Assembly: GCA_021234155.1 (NCBI GenBank)
Contig: JAJEKV010000027.1
Span: forward strand, 10,802,716-10,866,715
Direction of reading: 5' to 3'
From: Isoetes taiwanensis
Lineage: Eukaryota; Streptophyta; Lycopodiopsida; Isoetales; Isoetaceae
DNA length: 64,000 nucleotides
Shown here: positions 22,317-33,770 of the stretch, piece by piece
Layout: every line of letters starts with the position of its first letter
How positions within the stretch are numbered: the first letter of the stretch is position 1
Notes under the pieces: model-generated
Seen by the model: only the letters and a program-made list of their open reading frames with translations
Databases searched by the model: none
What the model was told of the DNA's origin: nothing
Position numbers and translations under genes: made by a program

Positions 22317-24170
22317 TTAGCCCATAGCCTCATAGACAGGCTCAGGAAATTGGCAAAGAATCCACTTTAAATCTTCCCAAGTTGCGTCTTCAATCAGACA
22401 ACCAGACCATTGAATTAAAAATCTTGTGATTGTTCTACTTCGAAGCTTAGGCCGTCTCTGTTTGCAAAGTACCTCTGGATACAAAAATTCGTCTCTGCTT
22501 ACCAAATCATCATCGGCAAGCGTATGCAACGGATCGAAGACATACTTCCTCAAATTGCTCACATGGAACACATTATACATTCTGACATGAGAAGGTAAAT
22601 TTAATATGTAAACTACTTTCCCAATTCATTCCAACACCTTGAAGAGTCATGTATATCTCAGAGCCCACTTTCCCGCACCTTTAAATGCCAATGAGATTTG
22701 CTTAGGATTAATCCGTAAGAATATATACTGGCCTTCTACAAATTCCAAAGGTTTACGCCTTTTACTTGCATAATGTTTCTGCCTATTCTGAGCCACTACA
22801 AGATTCGAACATAGTCTCCTGAAGTGTAGATCCAAATCTTGGACTATTTCGTTGGCCATTTCAATGTTACATGTAGAATCCCTCCAATTCAGAGGACATC
22901 GGCACTCTTTACCATACATTGCCTCAAATGGACTCATCTGCTTGATTTCTGGTAAGTATTATTATATGGAAACTCTGCCAAATCAAGTAGGAATCCCATG
23001 CCTTAGGCTGACTTGGCAAATATATCCTTAGCATATGCTCTAAAACCCGATTTATGCACTCCACTTGCTCGTCTATTTGTGGATGGTATGCGATACTAGT
23101 ATTCAACTTAGTTCCCACATTCTGGAACAATTCTTGCCAAAACATAACTCATGAACTTTGAGTCTCGATCTGAGGCAATGGTACGTGGCATACCATGCAA
23201 CCTAAAAATCTCTTTGACAAATAACTTGGAGATATCCATAGCCGTCACTTTAGTTTTTGTCGGCATAAAATGCACTTGTTTGTTCAATCTATCCAACACA
23301 ACATAAATGGCATTATACCCTGCCCGTGTTTGAGGTCGATCCACAATAAAATCCATGGCAATACATTCCCACTTAGACAAAGGAATTTCTAATGGCTATA
23401 GATCATAAGGCTTTAACCTTCTGACATGCTAAACATTTAGCCACATATTCCTTGACCATTTTCTTCTGCCCTGGCCAAAAAGTTTTGCATGACCTTTCTT
23501 GGAACATTGTGTACTCTGGGATGTCTTGCTGATGGGTTATCATGGGCTTCACACAAAAGTCTCATCTGCAATTCCAAATCATTAGAAACACACATCCTTC
23601 CTTTGTAATACAAGGCTTCCTTTGATATAGAATATTTTGGAAACTCGACAGACACCCTTCTAATACTGGCAATCACTGGTCTAAAATACGATCTCTCGTC
23701 ACTTTTTTTATTAAATGAGCATCCCATTGACCTTGGAGCATACTAATAAAGGTTAAAAATGACCTACGAGACAAGGCATCTACTATTACATTCTCTTTGC
23801 CAGGCTGATACTCTATCTCAATATCATATTCTTCCCTTAATTGCATCCATTTCTTTACAAGGAATTTCAGATTTCAATGGTCAGTCTTCAACGAGAAATG
23901 ACAACTTAACAAATAATGTCTCCATGCTCGCAAAGCATGAATGATCGCCAACATCTCTAAGTCATGCCCTGGATAATTTGGCGATGATTTACGAGATGTG
24001 TATGCACAAAATCTACCATGATGCAATAAGGCTCGTTGATAGCCTTTCCAGAGGCATCTGTAGCGACTTGAATTGGCTGATCCATATCAAATATCTTCAA
24101 AAAAAGGAGCTTGAATTAATGCCCCCTTCAACACCTTGAAACTTTCTTAGCAACTACCGTTTAAAAGATA
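22317..24170 (-). mobile_element. Ty3/gypsy chromovirus fragment: RNase H, integrase, chromodomain
   Basis: Read on the minus strand in order: RNase H pieces (QVATDASGKAI; LEMLAIIHALRAWRHYLL; YQPGKENVIVDALSRR) at about 24100-23760; the integrase zinc region (YYKGRMCVSNDLELQMRLL) at about 23640; the integrase core (IAMDFIVDRPQT, YNAIYVVLDRL, KLFVKEIFRLHGMPRTI, then SIAYHPQIDEQVECINR) at 23370-23040; and a chromodomain (RSRTITRFLIQWSG, DATWEDL) ending at 22317. Frameshifts separate the pieces. It is opposite in orientation to the gag-RT fragment upstream, so these are two insertions or one element with an inversion. Confidence 0.85.
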
Positions 24171-25316
24171 TAGAATTGGTTGAAGAGGAATTTGGTAGCA
24201 TGTGGATTGCATAGCCTGGATAAACAAAGAAGAAACTGTGGCAAAGTATAGAAAAGGATTTGAGCGAGGGTGGCCATTGGCTGCGCAGGTGCCAGTTAGG
24301 ACGTCGAGAAAATATTTTGCGGACGTGGAAAATGACCGAAAAAATTCATAGATTAGACCACATAGGCTCCAATGGTTACCAGACCGCATAGGCACTCTCA
24401 TATCACTGTTACCAAATTGAAGCCTTGCCCGATGATGAAGCCTCCATCCTTGACAAATAATCTGTAAACTGGCTGCCTTATAAATTGCCTGATGATGGAG
24501 GCTTCCCATATAACAGGCAATAAATCTCAGGTAAGTTTGTCTTTATCTTATGCTTTCATCACTTCAAGTTCATAAATATGCAATATTTGTATTAAAAAAA
24601 ATGGAAAATAACTTAATCTAAAAGAATAGGCTAGCAATCCATCTGCCTACGATTGTTGCAAATAGTAGCATTACTATTCCATAGGGCTGAATAGAGAAGT
24701 TCATGTTTGCTTCTTGTAGTAGTGGCTCCTTAAATGCTTATAAGCAGGAAGGTATGATCTGATTGCTTTCGTTTGGAGTCAAATGCTAATGGATAAAGTA
24801 GTATAGATTCTGCATTTGTAACAGTAGGAATAGAATAGAATAGAGTAGGATGCTTGTAATATTGTGTAGTCATTGGCTTAATGTAAGCTTGTGACTCTTA
24901 AAGTTATAGAATCTTATTTTCTAAGCTGCACATGAACATAACAGTTATGTACCTATTTCTTGACGATTTGTTGTGTTAAACCTTTTTGCATGTAACATGC
25001 ATCTGTGATTCTACCATTTTAAATGATGACAATGTCAGCTCTAATCTATACGTTTCATAATCATGTTGTTTATAATATTGATACAACCGCATTTAGATGT
25101 TCCTTGTGCTTAGGCATTTGCACATTAGTTAATCTAGGGCATGGCTACTGTCGTATTACTTTGCATAATGCATGTGCCATTTAGTGTTAGAAACTTTTAA
25201 CCTGTGTAGCACCAACATTATGAACAAGTGCCAATGGGCTGTTGTAGATACTTAAGACTCTGCTTGCTACTATGCTACATTATTTAGGCTTCTTGTGCCT
25301 GGTTACATAGTCTTCC
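24171..25316. other. non-coding
   Basis: A 120-codon minus-strand frame (24147-24509) has no recognisable features. GGAATAGAATAGAATAGAG near 24830 is the reverse complement of a short ATTCT-type LINE tail. Confidence 0.45.
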
Positions 25317-25320
25317 TTGG

Positions 25321-25342
25321 GGGTAAAAGCACGCTGTGGTGT
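25321..25342 (+). repeat. element A left terminal inverted repeat
   Basis: Begins GGGTAAAAGC. The next 80 bp hold subterminal CACCAC, TTTGTGGTA and GGTGGTGC words, also seen inverted near the right end. Confidence 0.85.
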
Positions 25343-25550
25343 ATCAAAAACGTGCATTTTGACGCCACATTTTGGCACCACCTTTGTGGTAGAATCGGGT
25401 GGTGCATACCGAAGCGGAGATTGCGGGAGTGCGAATTAATGAGCGTCGGTTATTTTGAATTTTATGCCACGTCATTGTCCACCTTTTTGAATTAAGAAAG
25501 AATCATCTCTTCCTCTGTTTTTTTTTCCGCTTCTTGCCGATTGAACCCTA

Positions 25551-25910
25551 ATGGAGTCGGAATTGAGCATGCTTGGTTACACGATGAAATCTCTCCTCAA
25601 ACAAGAGATTGTGCCCCACGAAGATCTAAAGAAGCTTTGGGGTGACAGAGTTCCAAATAAATCAGCTACGTATTTTCCCCAAATGTTTTGTTCAAACCGA
25701 AAAATTAAGGCATATGTTTTCTTGTACAGGTTGAAGAATCCGAGCAATGAACAATACAAAGAGTTCATGCAAATTTACAAAAAATTACATGGAAGCCACA
25801 TACATGGGGTGGAATGGCTCCTGGAACACAGGCGTGGCTTATTATCCGCATATAAAGGGGAGGTCATTAATTGGAAGAGCTTCTCGGATTATTATAAAAC
25901 TCCCCGATGA
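25551..25910 (+). CDS. element A hypothetical protein, 119 aa
   Basis: Function not recognised. It starts at ATG after a T-rich leader 230 bp inside the element. The protein is basic and amphipathic, with SLLKQEIVPHEDLKKLWGDR early and LLSAYKGEVINWKSFS near the end. The corresponding place in element B (minus strand, 51.5 kb) holds FALHLKGRLVDWMGVA, a weak but positionally matching segment, so this may be a conserved element-encoded protein. After the TGA, another frame continues with a basic SSRPKRKHRQ stretch, suggesting a frameshift or an unspliced C-terminus. Confidence 0.45.
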   Translation: MESELSMLGYTMKSLLKQEIVPHEDLKKLWGDRVPNKSATYFPQMFCSNRKIKAYVFLYRLKNPSNEQYKEFMQIYKKLHGSHIHGVEWLLEHRRGLLSAYKGEVINWKSFSDYYKTPR

Positions 25911-26329
25911 GAAAGCCGAGGCCGGTTCTTCTAGACCCAAGAGAAAGCATAGGCAAATCTAACCCGACGAGGAGGAAAATAGTAAACGTGGCGGGGGATG
26001 ATGAAGATGATAGGAAATAACCAAATCAGGTTCCTCTAGACCACACATTCAATCTGAACTCACAATCAAAACGAAAAGCGAGCAATGTTCTCGAGACCAA
26101 AACATGCCATTGCGGTATGTTCAATTATTAGTTGTGTTACAACGAAAAAAAATCTCAAGCTTGATCTAGATTGTTTCTATCAACACAGAAAAGGTAACAT
26201 CAAATCCACTTCAAGAATCAGGTATGTCTACTACCATTTTGCATCATGTTGGCTGTATTGTCATGTTGTGTCTCTATGATGCCATCTGTGGGGCATTTCG
26301 TGCAATGGATGCCAGAATGATAGATGAGG

Positions 26330-26662
26330 TATGTGTGGTGGTGGTGAGTTGTTGGCATCCACCATGTCCCACACCACACCACACCACCAGACTCCACCAT
26401 GTCCCACACCACAATCCACCACCACCACACTCTACCACAACCACACCACACCCCACCACCACACCCCACCACCACACCCCATCACCACACTCCACCATGT
26501 CCCACACCACACTCCACCACCACCACACACCCCAACACCACCACCACCACACCTCACCACCACCACACACACCACCACCACCACCACCACACACCACCAC
26601 CACCACCACCACCACCACCACCACCCCACCACCACCACCACCACCACCACCACCACCACAAC
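26330..26662 (+). repeat. CCA/CACACC-rich satellite array
   Basis: About 330 bp built almost wholly from CCA, CACC and CCACACT-like words, ending in a nearly pure (CCA)n run near 26580-26660. It begins at a donor-like GAG|GTATGTG and ends about 110 bp before an acceptor-like TTAATGCAG (26775), so it may be intronic. The long His/Thr/Pro and Trp/Val frames in it are repeat artefacts. It is complementary to the GTG array at 30955-31510. Confidence 0.9.
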
Positions 26663-26775
26663 AGGTTTGTGTGGTGTGTCTTGTCTTGATATGTTGTTGT
26701 GTGGTGTGTAGTATATGGTGGTGTGTAGAGACTATGTTAGGAGGCTGACATATACGTAGTGTTTTGTTAATGCAG

Positions 26776-27577
26776 ACTATGGCAGACTTGTGAAGGAATG
26801 GTTGGCTGCAACATCAGCTAGGTTTGATAGATGCAAGCAACGATTGCAAGCAAACGAGGATAGGAAAAATGATATCAAAAGAAAGATTGAGTTGATGGAG
26901 CATAAAGCATCAGAAATTAGAGCTGATTTGCACGCATGGCAATCAATCATGACAAAGAAATCCAAAGCGGCCAGAGGGTGTTCGGGTTGTAACCGAACTA
27001 AAGGATGAAGAGCTAAATGGTACGGTGTTGCCCAGGCTGAAACAATTAAATAAGGAATTAACAGAAACTGAAATTGAGCTAAAGGCATGTGAAGACTTAC
27101 TGCTGGAGCTGCTACCTCGAATGCAAAGATTTGAGATTTTTTCTGAGCGTAGTGGTCATGACACTCCTTTAGATCCTGCACTTCCAATGCTTCCTGAGGC
27201 AGAAGAAGAGGGTGATGAAGGTTGTCCATTTTGTGGACGTTGTCTGAAATGGGAGGGTAAAATGTTGCCAGTTGTGATAGCAGAATGCAGTCACCAGTAT
27301 CACATTCCATGTCTATCACACCATTTTCCTTAAGGATCTGTCCAAAGTGTACCAGAAATTTTGGAGATACCAGGTGACAAACACATTGTTGATAGATGAC
27401 AGCAGATATAAGGGTTCTGCCAACCAGCCGAACACAATGATATGTCCAAATAGTTTTGCTCCCGACAGGTTGGATTCCAATTTCCTTTTGGAGCAACTCA
27501 AACCATGGCTGGAGGGACTTCTGGCTGCAGAAAGTGTGCCAGCTTATGTGAAGGAACATCAAATGTGGAACATGTAG
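26776..27577 (+). pseudogene. coiled coil + RING-like + HAD phosphatase C-terminus (element A cargo)
   Basis: In order: a charged coiled coil (RFDRCKQRLQANEDRKNDIK, then LKQLNKELTETEIELKACED after a frame change near 26970); a RING-type finger CPFCGRC ... ECSHQYHIPC ... LRICPKC (27226-27345, with a frame change at about 27330); and a C-terminal FCP1/SCP-like HAD segment (NTLLIDDSRYK, MICPNSFAPDRLD, LEQLKPWLEGLL) ending at the stop at 27575. DD in LLIDD is HAD motif IV. The N-terminal DxD/N half of the HAD domain is absent. The HAD end aligns with the complete HAD of element B (VTIDDERYKS, YICPFSW, MELIPWLNGF). Frameshifts or unrecognised short introns break the reading frame. Confidence 0.6.
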
Positions 27578-27717
27578 GATTTTGAAGAGTCGCGCAACTC
27601 CATGAAAATGCTCGACAAGTATTTTCATAAATGAATCTTGTAAAACTCTTTGAAAGTCAATATAAGTAAAAGAATTTCTATGATATGTGTTGTACTTTTT
27701 CAATTTAAAATATTTGA

Positions 27718-28686
27718 ATGGATTGTGAGCAAATGTTCTCGTGTGTGTTTAGAACTAGAGATGATAGAGCTTCGGCAGTCCCTGACTATCTAAAGCCAAA
27801 TACACATCTGGAAGTGGTGCTGAGTGGAACTGAAACTGTCGTGATTAGCTCCACCGACATCAAAATTTTGGAAGCTGATATGCAGTGGTTCAATGATCAA
27901 TTGATCCTCCTCTTCTCAAGGTGATACTTTCATCTGATTTGTGATCATCAGGATTGTGCCAGATGATATGCATATGTTTGCAGGTACATGGAATACTACT
28001 TGATTCTCCAAGGAATGAGCCATCCCTTTCATTTCTTTGACCCTCTTTTTCACTCGACATTGTCCAAGGACACAAATAGTTACAAAACAATAAGGAAACA
28101 TGTGAATCTGTGCCAGTACATGTTTTTGCCTGCTTGTGATGGACATCACTGGACATGTTTTCTGATTGTAAGCCACGCGTGTCTCGCACAGAGATATAAA
28201 TCAAGGATATATCACTTTGATAGCTCGGGCTTGCATGGCAGAAGCAGACATATTGAGAGGTTAGTGCTTGCTCGTTGCATTTTGCTGTTGTGGCACAATG
28301 ACAACAAACTTTGAGTGCAGGTTCCTGGAATTGCTTGGACACAATAATTTCAGCTTTACAACCTCAGATGTTGTGAAAATTTCCAGAACGCCTCTTCAAA
28401 CCGATGGTCATTCATGTGGCCCTGCCGTATGTTCGTTTATGCACAAATTTGTGAGGGGGCACTTAAAAGGAGTGAATATATTGTTGCCTGATCTAGTAAG
28501 TCAACTTAAATGCAGCAGACAAACCAAACTTTGTTATTGACAAAGTGTGGTTAACTGCAGGTTGTGGACATTTCAGACCAGGATCTAGTTGATGTTAGAG
28601 TGTTCATGCTTGAAGTTTTAAGATTAGAAGCAACAAAAGCTGGAACTGAGAGGAACATATGTATTGGGAAGTATGTAGGTGCATGA
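27718..28686 (+). CDS. Ulp1-type (C48) cysteine protease, element A
   Basis: Predicted SUMO/ubiquitin-like-protein protease. Four exons join in frame: 27718-27920, 27984-28259, 28321-28495 and 28561-28686. The introns are 61-65 bp with GT-AG ends; two are phase 2 (AG|G) and one is phase 0. Exon 1 ends with DMQWFNDQLILLF, the usual entry to this fold. Exon 2 has CQYMFLPACDGHHW (catalytic His) and YHFDSSG (Asp). Exon 3 has PLQTDGHSCGPAVC (oxyanion Gln, catalytic Cys at 28415). Exon 4 gives VRVFMLEVLRLEA. All catalytic residues are present. A stop directly precedes the ATG, and any upstream exon is unidentified. Ulp1 genes are known cargo of plant MULEs and some other transposons; here it sits in a 4-bp-duplication element. 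Confidence 0.8.
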
Positions 28687-28904
28687 GTCACCTCGTACTT
28701 AAATCACTGTATATCTTTCTTATGTACATAATTGTTATTGTAACCTCGATTCATTTCAATGAAAATTCATATTCAATTCATCTCACAAACAAAGGAATCA
28801 AGTGTTTCAGAAGAATTCAAATCTTCAAAAGAAATCAAGACAAACTCATTTTCACAGCTGAAGCACAAAACTTCACATGAGTTAAAAAACTACTGAGAAT
28901 GGTT

Positions 28905-31900
28905 TTACATTTCATCATCATCAGAAAGAACTTCGGGTAAATTCTGTAAAATTTTCTCCTCATCTAAAGGATCCAGCCTATATACAGTCCTGTTTTGACG
29001 TTTAGTTGGTGGCATGTGAAGTCTGATTGCACAGATCTGTGTTGTGAATACTATGCCTAAGGCGTCTTTACTGCAAAGATCATAGCTGACGGTTGATCTT
29101 GCGCCCTTCTTGTAATACATACCTTCTATGACACTATCACCAAATGGGTACCATGTTCCATTGAGTTGGAAGTCTTTCTCCACTATCCATTTTGGTTTTG
29201 TGCACATCAGAATCCAAAATTCAGAACCCTCATCATTCCCTTTCGGAGCAACAACAGCAAAATTATCACCAACTCTAAGTGCCTCTGTTAACATCGTGGG
29301 ATTGGAGGAGAACAAGGGCCTGCTGGATTTACGGTCCTCAATGTCAGCATGCACATTGGAGGATGGTACAATAACTTGGAGTTTCCAATCATCAACGTAG
29401 TGCTTGTTCACACAACTGTCCCCACATGCCATCCAAGCGTGAGGCTGCGAAGCATGAAAGTTCCCTCGTGTGCAACTGCAATGGAGATTCAGGATTGAAT
29501 GCATGTACACAATGGATCTGCCTAGTGTCCAAAATCCTTTCTGCACCCCATGCTTTCTTTCTATCTATATCCTCCACCTTGACTTCCCAAAAGAACCTTT
29601 TATATTCTTCCTCTTCTTGGTTTTCAGATGTGTTCATCCACTTTCGGATGTTCCACAAGTAAACATCTCTTCGGCAACTTCTACCACTTCATGAGCATTA
29701 CCCAAATTTATGTTTCTTTGTATTTTAATTGCGGTTGTCTTAACCATCTCTTCAACTCGGCGTGACTTTTGCCATCGTGTTCACCTTTCCCGTGGTTAGA
29801 ACCAAAAAATTCCACATCATATAGACATCGATGTCGTTTGTGTACCTAGCCACAAAGTAAAATGGTCTAGAAACCTTGAATTGAGATCTTTGCACCATCC
29901 GAAAACATATAATGTCTCTTTGGAACCCTTCCTTTCTGCTCCAGATATTTGTGGTGCTTCATGAAGCAGTGTTGCACGAACAAAGTATCGTGTTCCCTAT
30001 CATCTGATACATAGTAATGTGTTTCCTTGATAATCTCATCTGCCACTGAGTCATACTGATATGTTATTTGAACCAAAATGGTAATCACGTTTATTGACCC
30101 AAATAAGCATCGATGCACCTCCTCTTGTTCCTTGAATGTATAGTTCTCTCGCTAAATCCACTACCGAGAGACATGCATCTGTGGGAGATTCTCCAAAAGC
30201 TCCTTAAACCTGTTTTGCACGCCATTGGTACCTGAAATTATCACGGTGGAAAGATTTTTAGACGCTCTTCGGTTTATCCAGAAGCTCCTTGAGTTACGTC
30301 TCATTGTCTTGATGAGTCAGTCTCCTACCAGAACTCGAGACGTTGTCTTTTTCATAGTCAATGTACTCCCATTTCACTTTCCTACTGCCACTTCCTTCCA
30401 TGGGACAGGTCTGAAACTTCTTGATTCCACACAACTCACAATTTCCAAGGATGCACGCCTTCTTGTGAAACTCATCTAATTCACTCTTTGGACACAATAT
30501 AGATCTCCACAAGCTTCCTGTACTTGCAATTTTATCTTTGGTGTGCCTGCATTGACCAAGTTCATGTGATCTACAAACATCGCAGGTGCAAGTGCAATTC
30601 TTCGGATGTTTGGTTCTCATCCCATTGAGTCCATCCACTAGCATTTGCATCCTCACGTGCTGAATGCAACAGCAACTATTGAAGTCCTTCAATTTCACAA
30701 CAAACCAGGGTTTTAGCTTCTCAAAAGCTCGAAGACGAATCTTAATTTCTGGATGTTGGTCCAAAAACCTCTTGAACAATAGCATCTGCATGAAATGAAC
30801 ACTAAACTGTTAGGATGTGTATACCACACCAAACCATGCACCATACCATGCCCCACACTCATCATATTCACGAGCAGGCACCTTAGTCTTTGTGTACATT
30901 ACCACACACCACACCACACCCCACCACACACCATACCATTCACCACACACCATACACCAAATGGTGGAGTGTGGAGTGGTGGTGGAGTGTGGTGGTGGTG
31001 GAGTGTGGTGGTGGGGGGTGGTGGTGGTGTGTGGTGGAGTGGTGTGTGGTGTGGTGGTGGTGGGCGTGGTGGTGGTGGAGTGTGGTGGTGGTGGGGTGTG
31101 GTGGTGGGGGTGGTGGTGGAGTGTGGTGGAGTGGTGTGTGTGTGGTGGTGGGGCGTGGTGGTGGGGGGGGTGGTGGTGGTGGAGTGGTTGGTGGGGGTGG
31201 TGGTGGTGGTGTGTGTAGTGGTGTGTGGTGCTATGATGTGGTGTGGTGGAGTGTGGTGGTGGGGTGTGGTGGTCGTGGTGGTGTGTGGTGGAGTGTGGTG
31301 GTGGTGGAGTGTGGTGGGGGGGTGTAGTGGTGGTGGTGTGGTGTGGTGTTGTGGATTGTGGTGTGATGTGGTGGTGGTGGAGTGTGGTGGTGGAGGGGTG
31401 TGGCGTGGGATGTGGTGGGATGTGTATGCATGTGGTGGTAATGTGGTGGTCGCAAAGATGTGGTGGTAGTCTATGGTGGTGGGATAGATGGGGTGTGGTG
31501 GGGTGAGGGGGGAGATTCTCCAGATCATACATTAACATGCACACACCCACATGACACCATGGACATAACGCAACCCACACCACACCACACCACACCACAC
31601 CACACCACACCACACCACACCACACCACACCATCACGACACCACACATCACATCACATCACTTTTATCCTATTTCGTCTGACATAAAAAATCTGCCTAGC
31701 CTGCTCTCATAAACACTTCTGAAATTCGTACACCCTGATAATAATTACATTCCTCTTCTAATCATTAGAAAAGGATCTGGGTCCTAAATCTTGTTCCTAC
31801 GTCTGATTTTTGGCGTTTCATTCCCAATTCGCGCCAAATCGAAGAAGTTCATTCCGGCAACATGGTAGGATCCATGTTCAGAGATCACTACGGCTATTGT

Positions 31901-33220
31901 AGGGTGACCGAGGAGGGCATTCGGCACATGTTAAACAGGGCTCGTGATAAATCTCTGAAGGTAGATATGCCTAAATCCACCTTCTTTGCTGATTTCGAAT
32001 CCAACCTAAAGGCATACAACAGACTGGATGCTGGGCCTTCAATGGCTATGCTTGGAGTCAGATTGACAAGAAGAGAGCTCTTACACAGAGTTTATGAGCT
32101 TATGTTACATGCTGCTGCAAGGGCAGCTGGTATATTTGTTCTCTGTCACTTGTCCGCTCTGACTCTGCAACAACGGATTTTACTTGGCGAATGCGTGCCT
32201 TACCACCGGGGATGCAGAAGCAGCGGCAAACCTCATCCTGTTAAATTCCAGGATGACTGCAGAAAGCTTAGATGCTTTAGTGCAGAAAACAATAATTTTG
32301 GATGCACCAGTTCTCGAGCCAGTCATACCAGCATTTCCTGTTGCTTAGGAAATCATGCATGTAAATTTAGTTCTCGGGTACAGAGCTTTCAATGGAAAGC
32401 CAAATTTTGTAAAGCCAAATTTTGTAAGATCCTTTTTTTAATATATCATACTTTCCAACAGAGCTGTGCTTGAATCTGATTGTCTTTATTCAACAAAAAT
32501 TTGTATCTCAGGATCAGTTAGTTATAGCTCAAACCTTTTTAGACTGTACACACACACCCAGTAAAGGAGTACTCAATTCTGTCATGTTCTAATAATATTC
32601 CAAACATTAAATATTGCATTTCAGACTAGAGTCAACTACACACAATTCACATCTTTGCATCTGATATACCACAATCACTGTACAACACAATAACCACCAC
32701 ATGCACCACCATACTAAGCACCATAACTAAGAAAACATGATTAACAGAAATAAACTAACCTGTGATTCCTCCAGATAGTGGGCAGCATGTTCTTCTCTTA
32801 CATTTCTCTCCAATCTTCTAGTTCTAACATCCTTTGTGTTAGGAGACACTCTGGTGTTCTCAATCCAAAATTTTTGAATCTTTTCTATATGTTCATCTGA
32901 AATTGCATCGAATCTTTTAGCCCTCTTGTAAGAAACCCATTTTCCACCATTGTAATCGATCTCTTCCCTCTTTTTCTTTGTCTTTTGCAGGTTTCTTGGG
33001 TGAACACCTAATACCTTTCCAAGATCTCGCTGGCTGATTTTGTCACTTGTTTCGTAATCGCGACGGCGTGGTGCATTGTTGCAAGGCAGCTATTCTTGGT
33101 CGCTAGGCGCCATTGCTTGGTAGAGAGTTTGATAATGCAGATGGAGTCCCAGAGGCTCCTTATAACGATGCTCTTGGCTTCCAAATCCAATTCTTCACCT
33201 ATAAATTTTTCCAATGTTTT
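28905..33220 (-). CDS. element A transposase, one long intron, partly frameshifted
   Basis: Presumed transposase. Exon 1 (to 32760) carries an HTH-like segment (RDLGKVLGVHPRNLQKTKKK, about 33000) and FWIENTRVSPNTKDVRTRR, ending EESQ|GT. A 1,974-bp intron (30786-32759, CAG|GTTAGT ... ATGCAG) follows. Exon 2 starts MLLFKRFLDQHPEIKI, then a Cys-rich part (NSCCCIQH; CTCTCDVC; ACILGNCELCGIKKF). A presumed catalytic core follows: HDTLFVQHCF, HYMFSDGA and SQFKV with one frameshift, then WNFFGSNHGKGEHDG, then FFWEVKVEDIDR, FWILMCTKPKW, GDSVIEGMYY and the stop at 28905. Every block has a counterpart in element B. Two stops or frameshifts near 30120-30290 and 29895 suggest it is no longer active. A K/R/E-rich N-terminus may extend to 33479. 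Confidence 0.7.
30955..31660. repeat. GTG/TGG satellite plus (CACAC)n array
   Basis: 30960-31510 is almost pure GTGGTG/GGAGTGTGGTGG words. 31573-31640 is a regular ACACC pentamer run. The first block is the reverse complement of the array at 26330-26662, giving a 4.3-kb spaced inverted repeat inside element A. Confidence 0.9.
31862..32348 (+). CDS. nested 132-aa protein in the transposase intron
   Basis: Function not recognised. Exon 1 (31862-32129) starts at the ATG of MVGSMFRDHYGYCRVTEEGI and runs through RDKSLKVDMPKSTFFADFES and LTRREL to an Ala-rich AAARAA. A GT-AG intron (32130-32217, 88 bp, phase 1) joins it to EAAANLILLNSRMTAESLDA, ending VIPAFPVA and TAG. The splice joins in frame to an exact 133-codon reading frame, which argues for a real gene. 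The protein is helical, moderately basic at the N-terminus and Ala-rich in the middle, with no membrane segment. It lies antisense inside the transposase intron. No clear counterpart was found in element B. Confidence 0.55.
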
Positions 33221-33748
33221 ATCCCCTCAAAAAATCAAGTAAAATTTCTTCTTCTGTACATCCTCCATTCTTTTGGTCTTTATGGAAAGACGTTAGCAAC
33301 CAAGGACAATACTTGCCATCGCTTGCACTTCTTGATGAACCGGATCCTTCTCGCCAATCTCGTAAGCTCCAATTTTTTCTTTCTCTTCTTCTTTTCTCCT
33401 CGCGCCTTTTTCTTCTCAACATTTCTTGTTCCTTGGTTCTTTCTTCGTTTTCCTGGCTCCGAAAATGCCGCTTGTGCATGTGATTACCTCATCGACATCC
33501 ATATCCACAATGGATTGGAGCTTGCAGCAGTGGAGGGAGCCAAAGAACATGACGCAGCAAAGAATGTGAAGGCTAAAGAATAGGGAATTTGAATTTGAAT
33601 TTTAGTTTTTGAAATTAGAATTTCCCACAAATTGGGACTCTATTCTTAAATACCTGCACTGAAGCGGTACATAATTATATTTTCATACCACAAAAGTGGT
33701 GGATGCAACGCCACATTTTGGGGGACAGGGGACAAATTTTAATTCAGA

Positions 33749-33770
33749 ACACCACAACAGGCTTTTACCC
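33749..33770 (-). repeat. element A right terminal inverted repeat
   Basis: Complement of GGGTAAAAGCCTGTTGTGGTGT. CGCCACATTTTGG (33709-33721) nearby is a direct copy of 25363-25375. Confidence 0.85.

Larger units (their letters stand above)
30786..32759 (-). other. transposase intron containing a satellite and a nested gene
   Basis: Donor GTTAGT follows GAATCACAG and the acceptor TTTCATGCAG precedes ATGCTATTG. The exon ends align with the homologous transposase of element B, whose first exon also ends at SQ|GT (43715). It contains the GTG/CACAC array and the plus-strand 132-codon gene. Confidence 0.7.

Noticed and set aside
26224-26748. Long His/Thr/Pro-rich and Trp/Val-rich open frames
   Set aside because: Products of the CCA satellite, open in every frame because the repeat lacks stops.
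30795-31660. Open frames up to 278 codons on both strands
   Set aside because: Read-through of the GTG/CACAC array; no non-repetitive domain.
30955-31660. Repeat array considered as CRISPR-like
   Set aside because: There are no unique spacers or conserved-length repeats, and the genome is eukaryotic.
33219-33583. Plus-strand Phe/Ser-rich frames at 33.2-33.6 kb
   Set aside because: They lie antisense to the basic N-terminal region of the element A transposase and have no features of their own.
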